DNA from: Ruminococcus sp. YRD2003
GTDB lineage: Bacteria; Bacillota; Clostridia; Oscillospirales; Ruminococcaceae
Direction: 5' to 3'
Assembly: GCA_900109435.1 (NCBI GenBank)
Contig: FNZT01000003.1
Coordinates: forward strand, 372,001-436,000
Length of the DNA stretch: 64,000 nt
Shown here: piece by piece, positions 29,961 to 37,518 of the stretch
How the letters are laid out: each line of letters opens with the position of its first letter
How positions within the stretch are numbered: the stretch's first letter is position 1
Notes under the pieces: model-generated
Seen by the model: the letters and a program-made list of their open reading frames with translations, nothing else
Databases searched by the model: none
What the model was told of the DNA's origin: nothing
Translations under genes and position numbers: made by a program

Positions 29961-30623
29961 TCAGTCCTCCTTTATAGGTTCAGCTATAAGGAATTTGATA
30001 TTCTTTCCCTCAGCTGTGAACATATTCTCGTGCTCGGTGACAAAGTTCTCTATCCCAGTCTCGCTGTGGAGGTCACGGGTAGCGAACTTGATACGGTAGC
30101 CTGCCTCTGCGAAATACTCGAAAGATTCGTCGAAGAGCTCGTCGTCATCGGTCTTGAACCAAAGCTCTCCCTTCAGGAATTTTTTATAGTTAAGGAGCTG
30201 CCGCGTATGCGTGAGACGGCGCTTCTTGTGCTTTTTCTTAGGCCATGGATTGCAGAAATTGATGTATATCCTGTCCGCACGGTCATTCTCGTCCCAAGCG
30301 AGCTCAAGGCGCTCGATGTTCTGTATCGCGATACGGACATTATCGGGCTTCATTCCCTTCTCGGTGTATGCTCCTTCGAGCTTGCGCTTTGCAAGCACGA
30401 GCATTTCATTCTTGATGTCCATTGCGACAAAGTTTATTTCGGGATGAGCAGGAGCTGCCTGTGAAATAAAGCCTCCCTTGCCGCAGCCGAGTTCCACGTA
30501 CAGCGGACGTTCGGGCTCGGAAAACAGGGACGTCCACTTGCCCTTCTGCTCCTGCGGGTCTGGTATATAGAACGGACAAGCCTCAAGCTCGGGCTTTGCC
30601 CACGGTTTATGTCGGATACGCAT
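29961..30623 (-). CDS. trmB: tRNA (guanine-N7-)-methyltransferase
   Basis: Methylates G46 of tRNA. The 220-aa protein begins MRIRHKPWAKPELEACPFYI and has the SAM motif YVELGCGKGGFIS, the conserved INFCNPWPKKKHKKRRL and a C-terminal TDDDELFDESFEYF segment, all typical of TrmB. ATG 30623 is chosen over the upstream in-frame codon because GGAGG precedes it. A small basic membrane protein gene follows with coupled translation. Confidence 0.95.
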   Translation of the reverse strand: MRIRHKPWAKPELEACPFYIPDPQEQKGKWTSLFSEPERPLYVELGCGKGGFISQAAPAHPEINFVAMDIKNEMLVLAKRKLEGAYTEKGMKPDNVRIAIQNIERLELAWDENDRADRIYINFCNPWPKKKHKKRRLTHTRQLLNYKKFLKGELWFKTDDDELFDESFEYFAEAGYRIKFATRDLHSETGIENFVTEHENMFTAEGKNIKFLIAEPIKED

Positions 30624-30650
30624 AATTACCTCCGAATAGTTTATGTACAT

Positions 30651-30778
30651 AATTATATCATAAAAGCGAAGCGTTATGATATAATTGCCCGATATGCAGG
30701 GAGCAAATCTCCGATTTGCGTATCTGCAAGGGCATTAAGATAAACTATAATGAATGCTTTTGCATTCATTATATCATA
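30651..30778. repeat. Structured palindromic element flanked by 11-bp direct repeats
   Basis: The 450-bp gap between trmB and the CE1 gene holds no gene. It contains a 13-bp inverted repeat AATTATATCATAA/TTATGATATAATT (30651-30686), then nested stems GCAAAT/ATTTGC and TGCAG/CTGCA within GCCC...GGGC (about 30687-30733), then ATGAATGC/GCATTCAT (about 30750-30769). ATTATATCATA occurs at both ends (30652 and 30768). This resembles a small non-autonomous palindromic repeat or a structured RNA. The remainder (30780-31075) is AT-rich with a possible promoter TTGCAA-17-TAATAT at 30909-30937. Confidence 0.5.
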
Positions 30779-31075
30779 TTATTTTGAAAAAAGCAACAGG
30801 GGCAACATAATTTTAAGTCCCGAATGCACCTTGCATTTTTGTTCATTATTCTGCTATTATTTACAATTAAATGTCGCAATATCTGGCTTGCTATCCACAA
30901 AAATTGAATTGCAATCTATGTTCGCACGTGCTAATATAAATATAAGTTTATATTATAACAAGTTAAAAGAATGTTTTTGTGAATCATTATATTAAAATAT
31001 CGCCTTAGAAAAATATAATTATATTGGGTAAATTGCCCTCTAAAGGGTAAATAATTATAGAAATGGGGAATACCT

Positions 31076-32701
31076 ATGAAAAAACTTCTCTCACTTGCTG
31101 CCGCAGCTCTTGCTCTCTCTGCTGCGTCAGTGATGCCGTCTGCGACTGCCGACGCGGATGACGCAGGTTTCCTGATGAGCTGCTCGTTTGAAAGCGGCGA
31201 GGACGGTTGGTCGGGCAGAGGCGGAGCCAGTATCGAGACCTCGAACAATACCTGCTTCGACGGTAACAGCGCGCTTTACTGCTCGAACCGCAGCGATTCG
31301 TGGAACGGCGCCGCTATTGAGCTCGGAAACGGATTCAACGCAGGCGAGACCTACAGCTTCAGTGCAAATGTCAGGTATGACAGCGGCAAGGACACCTCAC
31401 TGTACCACTTCACCATGCAGTACAACAACGGTTCAGAGACCAATTATACCAAGATCGCAAGCGCTACGATCATCAAAGGCAAGTGGGCTCAGCTCGCAAA
31501 CCCGAAGTTTACTATCCCCGCGGGAGCGTCGGATATCTCCGTTTATATCGAAACCGCAAAGGGTACGGGTGATTTCTTTGTAGACGACGTCAAGATAGCG
31601 GCTGAGGGTACTGCTATCGACGGAGCAAAGGGCGGAAAGTACATCCCCGGTGACCTCTGTGAGGACGGCGTTGTTGATACCTTCGACCTCATCTGCGCGA
31701 GAAAACTCATCGTTTCTCCCGATAAAGAAGCGGAAGCTTCCGTAAACGCCGATGTCTACAACAGCAGTGAGTATGCCGTCAATGACCTTGTTCTGCTCGA
31801 CGGATTCATCAGCGGCAAGATAAGCGAGTTCCCGGATAATGCTCCTAAAGCAGAAGTTACGCCATTTGAATACGAGGCGAACAAGCAGTTCAAGGAAGCT
31901 CCGAGCAACTACTTCAACTCCTGCGAGCAGCAGGGAAAGGTAACCAAGGAGAGCTACAACGGTATAAGAGGCAACAAGTCGCTGTACGTCTATACCCCCT
32001 ACAACTACGACCCCGAGAAGAAATACAACATATTCTACCTCATGCACGGCGGCGGAGAAAATGAGAACACCCTCTTCTTCCAGGACGACACCATGATACA
32101 GAATATGCTCGACCACATGATAATGAACGGCGAGCTCGAACCGCTCATCGTTGTAACTCCCACTTTCAACGGTACAGGCAGTGAGGCAGGCAACTTCTAT
32201 GAGGAGTTCCGCAAGAGCGTTGTTCCCTTCGTCGAGGGCAAATACTCCACTTACGCCGAATCCACCTCTCCCGAGGACCTTGAAGCTTCGAGAATGCACC
32301 GTGCATACGGCGGCTTCTCCATGGGCTCTGTTTCGACTTGGGCTGTAATGCAGAATGACCTCGATATCGTCGGCTATCTCATGCCTCTCAGCGGTGACCA
32401 CTGGCAGGGCGAAGGTGCTTACGGCAAGGCAAGATCACTCGCTGACGCCGTTGACCGTTTCGGCTATACCAACAGACAGCTCTTCGTTTTTGCTGCTACC
32501 GGCTCGGACGACATAGCATACCCCAACGTTAATCCGCAGATTGACGAGATGAAGAAGATGAGCCAGTTCAAGTTCACTTCCGACTTCTCAGACGGCAACT
32601 TCTACTTTATGGTCGCTCCAGGCAAGACACACTGGTGGGGCTATGTAAGACACTACGTATATGACGCGCTCCCCTACTTCTTCCACGAGACAGGCGAGTA
32701 A
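31076..32701 (+). CDS. CE1-type feruloyl/acetyl esterase with CBM22-like module and internal dockerin
   Basis: Secreted cellulosomal esterase of 541 aa acting on substituted xylan. After the signal peptide (about 1-26) there is a beta-sandwich CBM of CBM22/CBM4-9 style (SCSFESGEDGWSGRG to GDFFVDDVKI, about 34-175). A dockerin sits in the middle (GDLCEDGVVDTFDLICARK and ADVYNSSEYAVNDLVLLDG, about 190-255) rather than at the end. The C-terminal alpha/beta hydrolase has MHGGG for the oxyanion hole, nucleophile Ser in GGFSMGS (about 415) and His in GKTHWWG (about 519). Ferulic versus acetyl specificity is unresolved. A sigma-factor operon begins 124 nt downstream. Confidence 0.9.
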   Translation: MKKLLSLAAAALALSAASVMPSATADADDAGFLMSCSFESGEDGWSGRGGASIETSNNTCFDGNSALYCSNRSDSWNGAAIELGNGFNAGETYSFSANVRYDSGKDTSLYHFTMQYNNGSETNYTKIASATIIKGKWAQLANPKFTIPAGASDISVYIETAKGTGDFFVDDVKIAAEGTAIDGAKGGKYIPGDLCEDGVVDTFDLICARKLIVSPDKEAEASVNADVYNSSEYAVNDLVLLDGFISGKISEFPDNAPKAEVTPFEYEANKQFKEAPSNYFNSCEQQGKVTKESYNGIRGNKSLYVYTPYNYDPEKKYNIFYLMHGGGENENTLFFQDDTMIQNMLDHMIMNGELEPLIVVTPTFNGTGSEAGNFYEEFRKSVVPFVEGKYSTYAESTSPEDLEASRMHRAYGGFSMGSVSTWAVMQNDLDIVGYLMPLSGDHWQGEGAYGKARSLADAVDRFGYTNRQLFVFAATGSDDIAYPNVNPQIDEMKKMSQFKFTSDFSDGNFYFMVAPGKTHWWGYVRHYVYDALPYFFHETGE

Positions 32702-32716
32702 TACTATATCTGCAAG

Positions 32717-32744
32717 GCGGCACATTTATTTGTGCCGCTTTTTT
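32717..32744 (+). terminator. Terminator of the CE1 gene
   Basis: GCGGCACA pairs with TGTGCCGC around a 6-nt loop, followed by TTTTTT. Confidence 0.88.
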
Positions 32745-32751
32745 CGCTGAA

Positions 32752-32799
32752 GTGAAATATTTGCCTCACCAAATCTTACTATATAGTCAGAGGACCTCA
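32752..32799 (+). promoter_or_regulatory. Putative ECF-autoregulated promoter (copy 1)
   Basis: GTGAAATATTT at 32752-32762 and AGAGGACCTCA at 32789-32799, 26 nt apart, directly before the sigma gene at 32826. The same two blocks occur 25 nt apart before the related sigma gene at 36109-36663. This conservation across duplicated regulators suggests a self-recognised promoter or operator. Confidence 0.55.
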
Positions 32800-32825
32800 A
32801 CGCCTCACGAAAGGAGGCTAATCCA

Positions 32826-33380
32826 GTGGATGATGCATCAATTATTGAGCTGCTGCGTCAGCGGGACGAAGCCGCACTAAACGAGCTGAAACACAAGTAC
32901 GACCATCTGTGCCTGTATATCGCGGGCAATGTGCTCTCTCAGAGGGAGGATATCGAGGAATGTGTGAGTTCCGCCTACTATGAGGTCTGGAACACCATAC
33001 CGCCTGCCGCTCCGAACGACCTGAAGAGCTACCTCTGCCGAATAGTGCGTAACATAGCCATTAACAGGTATGAGTACAACTCCGCTGCCAAGCGCGACAG
33101 ACGACTAACGGTATCGCTCGACGAGATAGCCGACTGTGTACCCGCGACTCCCGATGAGAACATCTCGCTCTCCGACCTCGCGGACTCGCTCAGCCGCTTC
33201 CTGCGGTCACAGGACGATGTTCACAGGCGTGTTTTCGTCCGCAGGTACACATACGGCGACTCGCTCGCAGATATCGCGCGGCGGTACTCGCTCAATGAGA
33301 AAACAGTTGCGACTTATCTCTTCCGCACACGGAATAAGCTCAGAAAGTTTTTGAAGAAAGAGGGGTATGACTATGAATAA
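32826..33380 (+). CDS. ECF-type sigma factor (group shared with 36109)
   Basis: A 184-aa sigma factor starting with GTG, preceded by AAAGGAGG. Region 2 shows LNELKHKYDHLCLYIAGNVL, QREDIEECVSSAYYEVWN and SYLCRIVRNIAINRYEYN; region 4 shows HRRVFVRRYTYGDSLADIARRYSLNEKTVATYLFRTRNK split by a short turn. It is closely similar to the sigma factor at 36109-36663, including the GTG start and the first residues (IIEL-R-RDE-A). Its 3' end overlaps the membrane protein gene by 8 nt, as in the other pair. Confidence 0.92.
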   Translation: MDDASIIELLRQRDEAALNELKHKYDHLCLYIAGNVLSQREDIEECVSSAYYEVWNTIPPAAPNDLKSYLCRIVRNIAINRYEYNSAAKRDRRLTVSLDEIADCVPATPDENISLSDLADSLSRFLRSQDDVHRRVFVRRYTYGDSLADIARRYSLNEKTVATYLFRTRNKLRKFLKKEGYDYE

Positions 33381-34257
33381 GAAGGATTTTATGAAGGCGC
33401 TGTCCATGATAGACGATGAACTTCTGCGCGACGCCGACGCTCCCGCAAATACTGCGGAGACTGAATATGCGGAGTCCGTTTCGGGTGTAGAGCAGTACCA
33501 CAGACCCGTTTGGAAGAGAATTGCAACTCTTGCGGCGGCACTCGTATTCGTTGTAGGTGTCGGTGCGGGAGGTACGTACTATCTCACCCACCGCGGTGCG
33601 CCTGCTCCCGAAGAAGAGCGCATAATCGCCGCTTCAACCGCAGAAACAGAAACAACTTCCGCTGAGACAGACAAGCAGGCGGAGGTGACTACTGTGCCGA
33701 CAAGAAAAAGAGATACACTGGCAAAGACCACCATAAAAGGCGAAACAAGAGAAAGTACCGATACACAGCCCGTATCTGACCCGTCCGAGGACGGCGAGGA
33801 GCGCGAGCCCATAAGCGACACGCCCGTTACCACAGCAACTCCAACCTCCCCTGCTCCGCAGACCACTGTCACAACAGGGAAAATAGTTGCTGACTCGACT
33901 GCCGTTCAGACAACGGCGATACCCGTATGGACGCAGTTCCCGCAGACGACCCGTATCGACCCTAACTGGTATCCCGGCATCGACCCTTATGACCAGGACT
34001 ACGACATTTTCGCACAATTGGCAAACAACAGCTACTCACCTTATACCTGCGACGGCATACCAGAATACAGACTTGTAGCTCCCGACGGAACGGAGTATCT
34101 TATCAATCTGACAGATAAGTGGGCATGGCGCAGAACTCCCGATATGATAGGTCAGCCCATAGAGCCCGAGGAAACAAAGCTCACTTTCAGCGAGTGGTAT
34201 TACCTTGAGATACGTGGCGCTGATATAGGAATGCGCGAGGACATATACGGCTGGTAA
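33373..34257 (+). CDS. Single-pass membrane protein with Thr-rich stalk, putative anti-sigma
   Basis: A 294-aa protein whose start (ATG 33373, 7 nt after GAGGGG) lies inside the sigma gene's 3' end. The short cytoplasmic part begins MNKKDFMKALSMIDDELL and ends ESVSGVEQYHRPVWKR, followed by one membrane helix (IATLAAALVFVVGVGAGGTYYL). A long Thr/Pro-rich stalk leads to a short C-terminal domain with NLTDKWAWRRTPDMIGQP. The beginning matches MNKLKIYEAMNMIDDELV of the protein at 34317-36116. Role as sigma-anchoring regulator is inferred from overlap and family repetition; no known anti-sigma domain is recognisable. Confidence 0.78.
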   Translation: MNKKDFMKALSMIDDELLRDADAPANTAETEYAESVSGVEQYHRPVWKRIATLAAALVFVVGVGAGGTYYLTHRGAPAPEEERIIAASTAETETTSAETDKQAEVTTVPTRKRDTLAKTTIKGETRESTDTQPVSDPSEDGEEREPISDTPVTTATPTSPAPQTTVTTGKIVADSTAVQTTAIPVWTQFPQTTRIDPNWYPGIDPYDQDYDIFAQLANNSYSPYTCDGIPEYRLVAPDGTEYLINLTDKWAWRRTPDMIGQPIEPEETKLTFSEWYYLEIRGADIGMREDIYGW

Positions 34258-34276
34258 ACACACAATCCTCCATAAG

Positions 34277-34304
34277 AAAACCTCTCGGATAACCGAGAGG
34301 TTTT
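34277..34304. terminator. Bidirectional terminator between convergent anti-sigma genes
   Basis: AAAACCTCTCGG pairs with CCGAGAGGTTTT (12 bp, 4-nt loop), with A and T runs on each side. Confidence 0.92.
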
Positions 34305-34316
34305 CTTGTTGGTAAA

Positions 34317-36116
34317 TTATACAGGTATGAATTTTATTCCGTGGTCTTCAATTTCAAACGTGCTCAGCTCGCCGTGCTTTGAGGTGACGTCCCAGTTGCT
34401 GTTCACGGACTGTCTGTTGATTCGGAGCTCGCCGTCCTCCTCGTACAGCCAGTACACCCTTTCTTCGCCATTTCTGTCAAACGAGGTGCAAATATAGCCG
34501 TTGTGGATATCCCAGACTGCAAGCTGTCCGCATATCCTGCTGCTGAGTCCCATGTCGTAGGTCGTGCAGAGCTCGGGATAGCCGTCACCGTTGATATCAG
34601 CGAAGTAAGCCTGTCCGCCAGTCGCCACACTTCCGAACTTCTCACGGGTCTTCTTGTTGTATATCTCTATTGTGCGCTTCATTCCGTTCCATGAGAACAC
34701 GTAGTCGGGGTACTGCTCTATCGTGATATTCTCGAAGCTGCGGGTATTGAAGCTCTCCACTGATGTGTCATGCCAGCACCATACGCCGTCCACGTCTACG
34801 GGAGCGGCAGGCTCGCACTTGCCGAGCAGAGACAGCGTGTAGGTGTCTATCGCGAGCAGGTCGTTGTAGTTTGCCTCATAGCCTGTGCCTTCGATAGCAA
34901 AATACTTGTTGCCTGCAAGCGTGTACTCGTGTATCACTCCGCTATTGTCAGTGACATAGATATGAGTGAAGCTCCCGTCGAGGTAACGCCACTCGTTGCC
35001 GACGCTCTTGGTGAAGCTGAGCTTCTGTATCATCGGGATAAGCTCCTTTATCTCGTCGTATCCGAGAGATACAGGATAATCGTACATCGGGTGACTGAGC
35101 TCGACACATCTGATGTAGTCGACATGGCAGTCCTTGATGTTACCGAGTACGTTGTCGAGATAGTCGGGGTCGCCTTCCGTGCGGCGGCATTTTACTACGA
35201 AATCCCACACATCTTCATAGCGTATGTCGATATGCTCCTGCTTGGACGGATTTGTGCATTTGCCGTAGAATAGCTCTACAACGCCGCATGGCTCTTTGCT
35301 GTCGCCTGTCATTGCGTTGACAACGAGCGTGAACTCAAATTCCATTTTGCCGTCCTTATTCTCGGTATAGACAGGTATCTGCCATACGCATACGCCCGAA
35401 CCGATGTCCTCGTGGTTATATGGCGCGAAGTCGCCTAATGTCAGCTTGTCGCCGTACTCAGACAGCTCCTGAACACGGTGCAGCGTCATTCTGCCGTCTG
35501 CGGGAGGTATCGGCACGGGAGCAGTCGTAGTCGCGGGAGATGTTGTCGTCTTTGCCGCGGTAGTAGTGCTGCTGCTGCGCTTTGCTGTTGTAGTTGTGCC
35601 TGCACGCCCCGAAGCGGCAGATGGAGCCACGGTTCTGATGATTGCAGCCTTTGTCGTCGCTTCGTCCGATTTGCTCCCGTGCAGCTGAGGCCCTGTGGTA
35701 TTCGCGAGCTGCTCGGCTTCTTCATTCGCGGCTGTAGTTGCAGCGGACGACTTGTCGCCCTTCTTGGTTGTGGTCTTAGCTGCATTGTCTGTAGTAACAA
35801 CATTCTCGCTGTCCTCGGTAGTCGGAGCAAGAGCCTCCGACTCGATGATATCGTTGTCGGGAGCAGATGTGCCGCGGTGCTTGATATACAAACCTCCACC
35901 GACTGCCAGTCCCGCGACAAGCACTACTGCTGCCGCAGCAGTTGCGAACGTGCGCAGACCGCTCCTGCGGTATATCTCAACGCCCGAGACAGTGAGCCCA
36001 GCGCCGAGCTTCTCGTCCCCGACTGCCTCCGAAACGGTATCGGAAGGTGCAGCTGCTTCTTTAACGAGCTCATCGTCGATCATATTCATGGCTTCATAAA
36101 TTTTCAGCTTATTCAT
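34317..36116 (-). CDS. Single-pass membrane protein with large ectodomain, putative anti-sigma
   Basis: A 599-aa relative of the protein at 33373. The cytoplasmic start MNKLKIYEAMNMIDDELV and the motif GLTVSGVEIYRRSGLR precede a membrane helix (TFATAAAAVVLVAGLAVGGGLYI). A Thr/Ala-rich stalk of about 120 residues follows, then an ectodomain of about 390 residues that includes ADINGDGYPELCTTYD, an FG-GAP/VCBS-like Ca-binding element, and several Tyr/Trp-rich strands. It overlaps the 3' end of its sigma gene by 8 nt. The ectodomain differs completely from that of the 33373 protein, so the pair appears to share a signalling base but sense different things (inference). Confidence 0.8.
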   Translation of the reverse strand: MNKLKIYEAMNMIDDELVKEAAAPSDTVSEAVGDEKLGAGLTVSGVEIYRRSGLRTFATAAAAVVLVAGLAVGGGLYIKHRGTSAPDNDIIESEALAPTTEDSENVVTTDNAAKTTTKKGDKSSAATTAANEEAEQLANTTGPQLHGSKSDEATTKAAIIRTVAPSAASGRAGTTTTAKRSSSTTTAAKTTTSPATTTAPVPIPPADGRMTLHRVQELSEYGDKLTLGDFAPYNHEDIGSGVCVWQIPVYTENKDGKMEFEFTLVVNAMTGDSKEPCGVVELFYGKCTNPSKQEHIDIRYEDVWDFVVKCRRTEGDPDYLDNVLGNIKDCHVDYIRCVELSHPMYDYPVSLGYDEIKELIPMIQKLSFTKSVGNEWRYLDGSFTHIYVTDNSGVIHEYTLAGNKYFAIEGTGYEANYNDLLAIDTYTLSLLGKCEPAAPVDVDGVWCWHDTSVESFNTRSFENITIEQYPDYVFSWNGMKRTIEIYNKKTREKFGSVATGGQAYFADINGDGYPELCTTYDMGLSSRICGQLAVWDIHNGYICTSFDRNGEERVYWLYEEDGELRINRQSVNSNWDVTSKHGELSTFEIEDHGIKFIPV

Positions 36117-36663
36117 GATCATAACCTTCTTTCCGTAAAAAATCTTTCAGCTTGTTTCTTGTCCGAAAGAGATATGTAGCGACCGTTTTCTCGTTCATGC
36201 CGTAGAGCTCCGCGATACGCGACAGTGGGTCGCCGTACCAGTAACGCCGCACGAACACCTTGCGGTGCTTCTCGTCCTGACTGTGCAGGAAGCGGCTTAT
36301 CAGCTCAGCAAGCTCCGACGCCGAGAGCCTGTCTTCTGCGGGTGCGGGTATGCACTCGGAAAGCTCATCCAGCGAGACTGTCAGCTCAGGGCTGCGCTTT
36401 GCCGCAGAGTTGTACTTGAGCCTGTCTATAGCTTTATTCTTCACTATACGGCAAAGGTAAGTTTTCAGGTCGTTCGGTGATTCGGGAGGGATTTTGTTCC
36501 ACACATCGAAATATGCAGAATTCACACACTCCTCCGTATCCTCGTGAACCGACAGGATATTACCCGTCACATACAAGCAGAGCTTACCGTATTTCTGCTT
36601 CAATTCTGCGATCGCACGTTCATCTCTCTCACGGAACAGTTCAATTATCTTTATATCTTCCAC
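36109..36663 (-). CDS. ECF-type sigma factor (group shared with 32826)
   Basis: A 184-aa sigma factor with GTG start preceded by GAAGGGGG. Region 2 has IAELKQKYGKLCLYVTGNIL and HEDTEECVNSAYFDVWNK; region 4 has HRKVFVRRYWYGDPLSRIAEL followed by the helix-turn-helix around MNEKTVATYLFRTRNKL. Length, start codon, 8-nt overlap with the next gene and upstream DNA all match the 32826 sigma factor, so the two operons are duplicates that have kept regulatory DNA. It is divergent from the sigma gene at 36973. Confidence 0.92.
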   Translation of the reverse strand: MEDIKIIELFRERDERAIAELKQKYGKLCLYVTGNILSVHEDTEECVNSAYFDVWNKIPPESPNDLKTYLCRIVKNKAIDRLKYNSAAKRSPELTVSLDELSECIPAPAEDRLSASELAELISRFLHSQDEKHRKVFVRRYWYGDPLSRIAELYGMNEKTVATYLFRTRNKLKDFLRKEGYDHE

Positions 36664-36688
36664 TGATAAGCCCCCTTCCGTTGAGTGC

Positions 36689-36735
36689 TGAGGTCCTCTA
36701 TCTATTCAGTCGATTTTTCTTTGTAAATATTTCAC
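36689..36735 (-). promoter_or_regulatory. Putative ECF-autoregulated promoter (copy 2)
   Basis: On the minus strand GTGAAATATTT (36725-36735) and AGAGGACCTCA (36689-36699) lie 25 nt apart, matching copy 1 at 32752-32799. The rest of the 36664-36972 divergent region contains only the promoter(s) of the rightward sigma gene. Confidence 0.55.
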
Positions 36736-36913
36736 CTGTCAGATTTTTTTCTGTCAGCGGTCCGATAAATATGTTTTCGCTCCACGAATATTATTCGGGA
36801 GATATAACAGCATTACGGCAGTCATTGATGACACATTCATTATAACCTCCCGCATCAGAATTTGCAATATATTACTGTCTTTTCAAATTCTCTGACAAAT
36901 GTTATAATCATAG

Positions 36914-36940
36914 TGTAACCTTTCGGTCGGATGACACGTA
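36914..36940 (+). promoter_or_regulatory. ECF-type promoter before the 36973 sigma gene
   Basis: TGTAACC at 36914-36920 and CGTA at 36937-36940 are separated by 16 nt, matching the SigW/ECF-type pattern (AAC-type -35, CGT-type -10). A sigma-A-like TATAAT at 36903-36908 with a weak -35 overlaps it on the left, allowing both basal and self-driven expression. Confidence 0.6.
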
Positions 36941-36972
36941 CATAAAGCAGAAGGATGAAAGGAGGCGTTCGG

Positions 36973-37518
36973 GTGGAGGACAAAAAGCTCGTAAGACAGC
37001 TCTCAAAGAAGAATGAAAAAGCGCTCGTGGTGCTCGTCGAGCGGTACAGCGCATATGTCAGCACCATTGTACGAAACATCGTCAGCGGTGTGCTCTCCGA
37101 AAGTGACATCGAAGAGATTACAGCCGACGTTTTTATTCGTATCTGGAACACTTCCGATAAGCTGCGTGCGGAGACTCTGCGTTCGTATATGGCGGCTATT
37201 GCTCGCAATCTCGCTATCGACCGTCTGAGACGTGAACACTTCACCGTCGCGCTCGACGAGATTGAACTTGGCGACGGTTCGGACATCGAAGCTGAAACGG
37301 AGCGGCAGATGCTCGCCGACGAACTGAATGATTCCCTCTTTGAGATAGAGCCTCGAAGCCGCGAGCTGCTGCTGAGATTTTACTACTATTATCAGAAGAT
37401 CCCGCAGATAGCGGCGGAAATGTGTATGAGCGAGACCGCTTGCAAAACTGCGCTCCACCGCGCACGCAACAAACTGAAAAAGAAGCTTACCGAAAGGGGG
37501 TACGGCAATGAAACATAA
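36973..37518 (+). CDS. ECF-type sigma factor
   Basis: A 181-aa sigma factor, most like the SigW/SigV-type ECF proteins that pair with DUF4179 anti-sigmas. GTG 36973 is chosen because AAAGGAGG lies 7 nt upstream; the ATG at 36955 lies within that ribosome binding site. Region 2 includes ALVVLVERYSAYVSTIVRNI, SDIEEITADVFIRIW and SYMAAIARNLAIDRLRRE; region 4 includes RELLLRFYYYYQKIPQIAAEM and SETACKTALHRARNKLKKKL. It overlaps the next gene by 11 nt and an ECF-like promoter lies upstream, so autoregulation is likely. Confidence 0.92.
   Translation: MEDKKLVRQLSKKNEKALVVLVERYSAYVSTIVRNIVSGVLSESDIEEITADVFIRIWNTSDKLRAETLRSYMAAIARNLAIDRLRREHFTVALDEIELGDGSDIEAETERQMLADELNDSLFEIEPRSRELLLRFYYYYQKIPQIAAEMCMSETACKTALHRARNKLKKKLTERGYGNET

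Noticed and set aside
30750..30995. 81-codon frame in the AT-rich gap before the CE1 gene
   Set aside because: No RBS, overlaps palindromic DNA, and Asn/Ile/Tyr-rich composition expected from AT-rich noncoding sequence.
36955..36972. ATG at 36955 as the sigma start
   Set aside because: The AAAGGAGG that should serve as RBS starts within this codon run; GTG 36973 fits better.
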